Source of the DNA: Methanomicrobiales archaeon | GTDB lineage: Archaea > Halobacteriota > Methanomicrobia > Methanomicrobiales > JACTUA01 | NCBI GenBank assembly: GCA_030019205.1 | Contig: JASEFH010000001.1 | Span: 186,001-250,000, forward strand | Direction of reading: 5' to 3' | Length of the DNA: 64,000 nt | Shown here: positions 63,471 to 64,000 of the stretch, one piece after another | Layout: the number at the start of each line of letters is the position of its first letter | Position numbering within the stretch: the first letter of the stretch is position 1 | Program-made: the position numbers and the translations under genes | The notes under the pieces: generated by a model | Databases searched by the model: none | Seen by the model: only the letters and a program-made list of their open reading frames with translations | Told to the model about the DNA's origin: nothing

Positions 63471-64000
63471 TCAGATCTTCGCAAACTTCGCCGAGAAGAT
63501 CCCCTCCTTGCTGCGGATCTGTTCCATCACCTCGGGCGGGACCGGCGAATCCACGTTCAGGACCATGATCGCCTCCTCGCCGGGCTTGATCCGCCCCACC
63601 TGCATGCCGGCGATATTGATTTTGTTTGCGCCCAGGATCGTGGACGCCCTGCCGATCACGCCCGGCTGGTCCAGGTGGCGCGAGACGACGACGTAGCCTT
63701 CCGGAATCATGTCCATCGTATACCCCCCGATCGCCACGATCCGGCTGCGGCCTTTCATGAAGATCGTACCGCTCATCGTCTCCTCCATCGCATCGGTCTT
63801 CACGCGGATGGTGATCAGGTTCTTGAACCCGAGGGACTCTTCCGTGACCGCCTCCTTGATGGCGATCCCGCGTTCTTTGGCAATGTACTCGGCGTTGATG
63901 ATATTGGAGGGCGACTGGAGGATGGGATCCATGAGCCCCTTCAGCGCGCGCCGCGTGATATACCGGGTGTTCACCGAGGGCTGGGAGAGTTCTCCGCCGA
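63471..64000 (-). CDS. serA: D-3-phosphoglycerate dehydrogenase, C-terminal part (partial, 5' end beyond window)
   Basis: The minus-strand frame is open to the window edge and gives the last 175 residues or so. They contain the allosteric substrate-binding-like region (VNTRYITRRALKGLMDP...TEESLGFKNLITIRVKT) and a C-terminal ACT domain (GYVVVSRHLDQPGVIGRASTILGANKINIAGMQVGR, ending RSKEGIFSAKFAKI), as in long SerA proteins. SerA oxidises 3-phosphoglycerate in serine synthesis; the ACT domain commonly mediates serine feedback. The catalytic domains lie outside the window. Confidence 0.92.
   Translation of the reverse strand, partial: GGELSQPSVNTRYITRRALKGLMDPILQSPSNIINAEYIAKERGIAIKEAVTEESLGFKNLITIRVKTDAMEETMSGTIFMKGRSRIVAIGGYTMDMIPEGYVVVSRHLDQPGVIGRASTILGANKINIAGMQVGRIKPGEEAIMVLNVDSPVPPEVMEQIRSKEGIFSAKFAKI

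Noticed and set aside
1-64000. CRISPR array, insertion sequence or rRNA operon
   Set aside because: No regularly spaced direct repeats of 25-40 bases, no transposase-like protein and no rRNA sequence seen.

Overview
This 64 kb window reads as a chromosomal segment of a methanogenic archaeon, most likely of the order Methanomicrobiales. Gene content shows the archaeal identity directly: a histone, RadA, FEN-1 and NreA with PCNA-binding tails, an RPA-like protein, an archaeal ATP-dependent DNA ligase, an archaetidylinositol-phosphate-synthase-like enzyme, a presenilin homologue, and TATA-box promoters often placed so that transcripts would be almost leaderless. The methanogen assignment is inferred from an F420H2-oxidase-type flavodiiron protein, FdhD, an archaeal phosphoribulokinase, a tungstate transporter and a DUF2117 protein. 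Coding DNA is GC-rich, which produces many long antisense shadow frames; I left those out.

Layout. 1-2.4 kb: a minus-strand nitrogenase-like cluster (NifH-like, NifD-like, and a NifK/E-like gene cut by the window edge). 2.8-5.2 kb: flavodiiron protein and phosphoribulokinase. 5.9-7.7 kb: TspO, FdhD and CutA on the minus strand. 8.2-14 kb: plus-strand dapL-lysA-RPA-like, then radA and phosphoglycolate phosphatase. 14.4-19.9 kb: a small Cys-rich protein, PRC-barrel protein, histone, HTH-CBS regulator, NOG1-type GTPase, presenilin-type protease and FEN-1. 19.9-27.5 kb: two membrane proteins, then a minus-strand biosynthetic series pyrG-guaAb-argD-hisC-AK6-AIPS, with a thioesterase gene upstream. 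27.6-32.5 kb: membrane protein, small protein, glycosyltransferase and two response-regulator proteins. 33.4-37.4 kb: copper ATPase with a tiny YHS protein, and hisD. 37.5-42 kb: tungstate transporter tupABC and an ABC-class ATPase. 42.3-54 kb: two tandem paralogous single-span membrane proteins, a metallo-beta-lactamase protein, DNA ligase, membrane protein, DUF2117 protein, YgiQ-type radical SAM protein, a secreted sorbosone-dehydrogenase-like lipoprotein, a membrane protein and NreA. 54.5-61 kb: a 2,166-residue repeat-rich surface protein. 61.4-64 kb: queC, about 1.2 kb with no recognisable gene, tRNA-Val(GAC), and the C-terminal part of serA.

How genes work together. TupABC would supply tungsten for enzymes such as formate or formylmethanofuran dehydrogenases, and FdhD acts on formate dehydrogenase, but no such enzyme is encoded here. 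DapL and LysA are two steps of lysine synthesis. HisC and HisD serve histidine synthesis from separate loci. RadA, RPA-like, FEN-1, ligase and NreA form a dispersed replication and repair set.

The strongest candidate for an undescribed system is the nitrogenase-like cluster at the left edge. Both component-1 polypeptides keep the three P-cluster-type cysteines, but the D-like chain is short and has no cysteine in its C-terminal two thirds, so it lacks the usual FeMo-cofactor cysteine. This differs from both true nitrogenase and the F430 enzyme CfbCD. Second-rank candidates are the tandem small membrane proteins, the stand-alone YHS partner of the copper ATPase, the Cys-less FdhD loop, and the unexplained 62.1-63.3 kb stretch.
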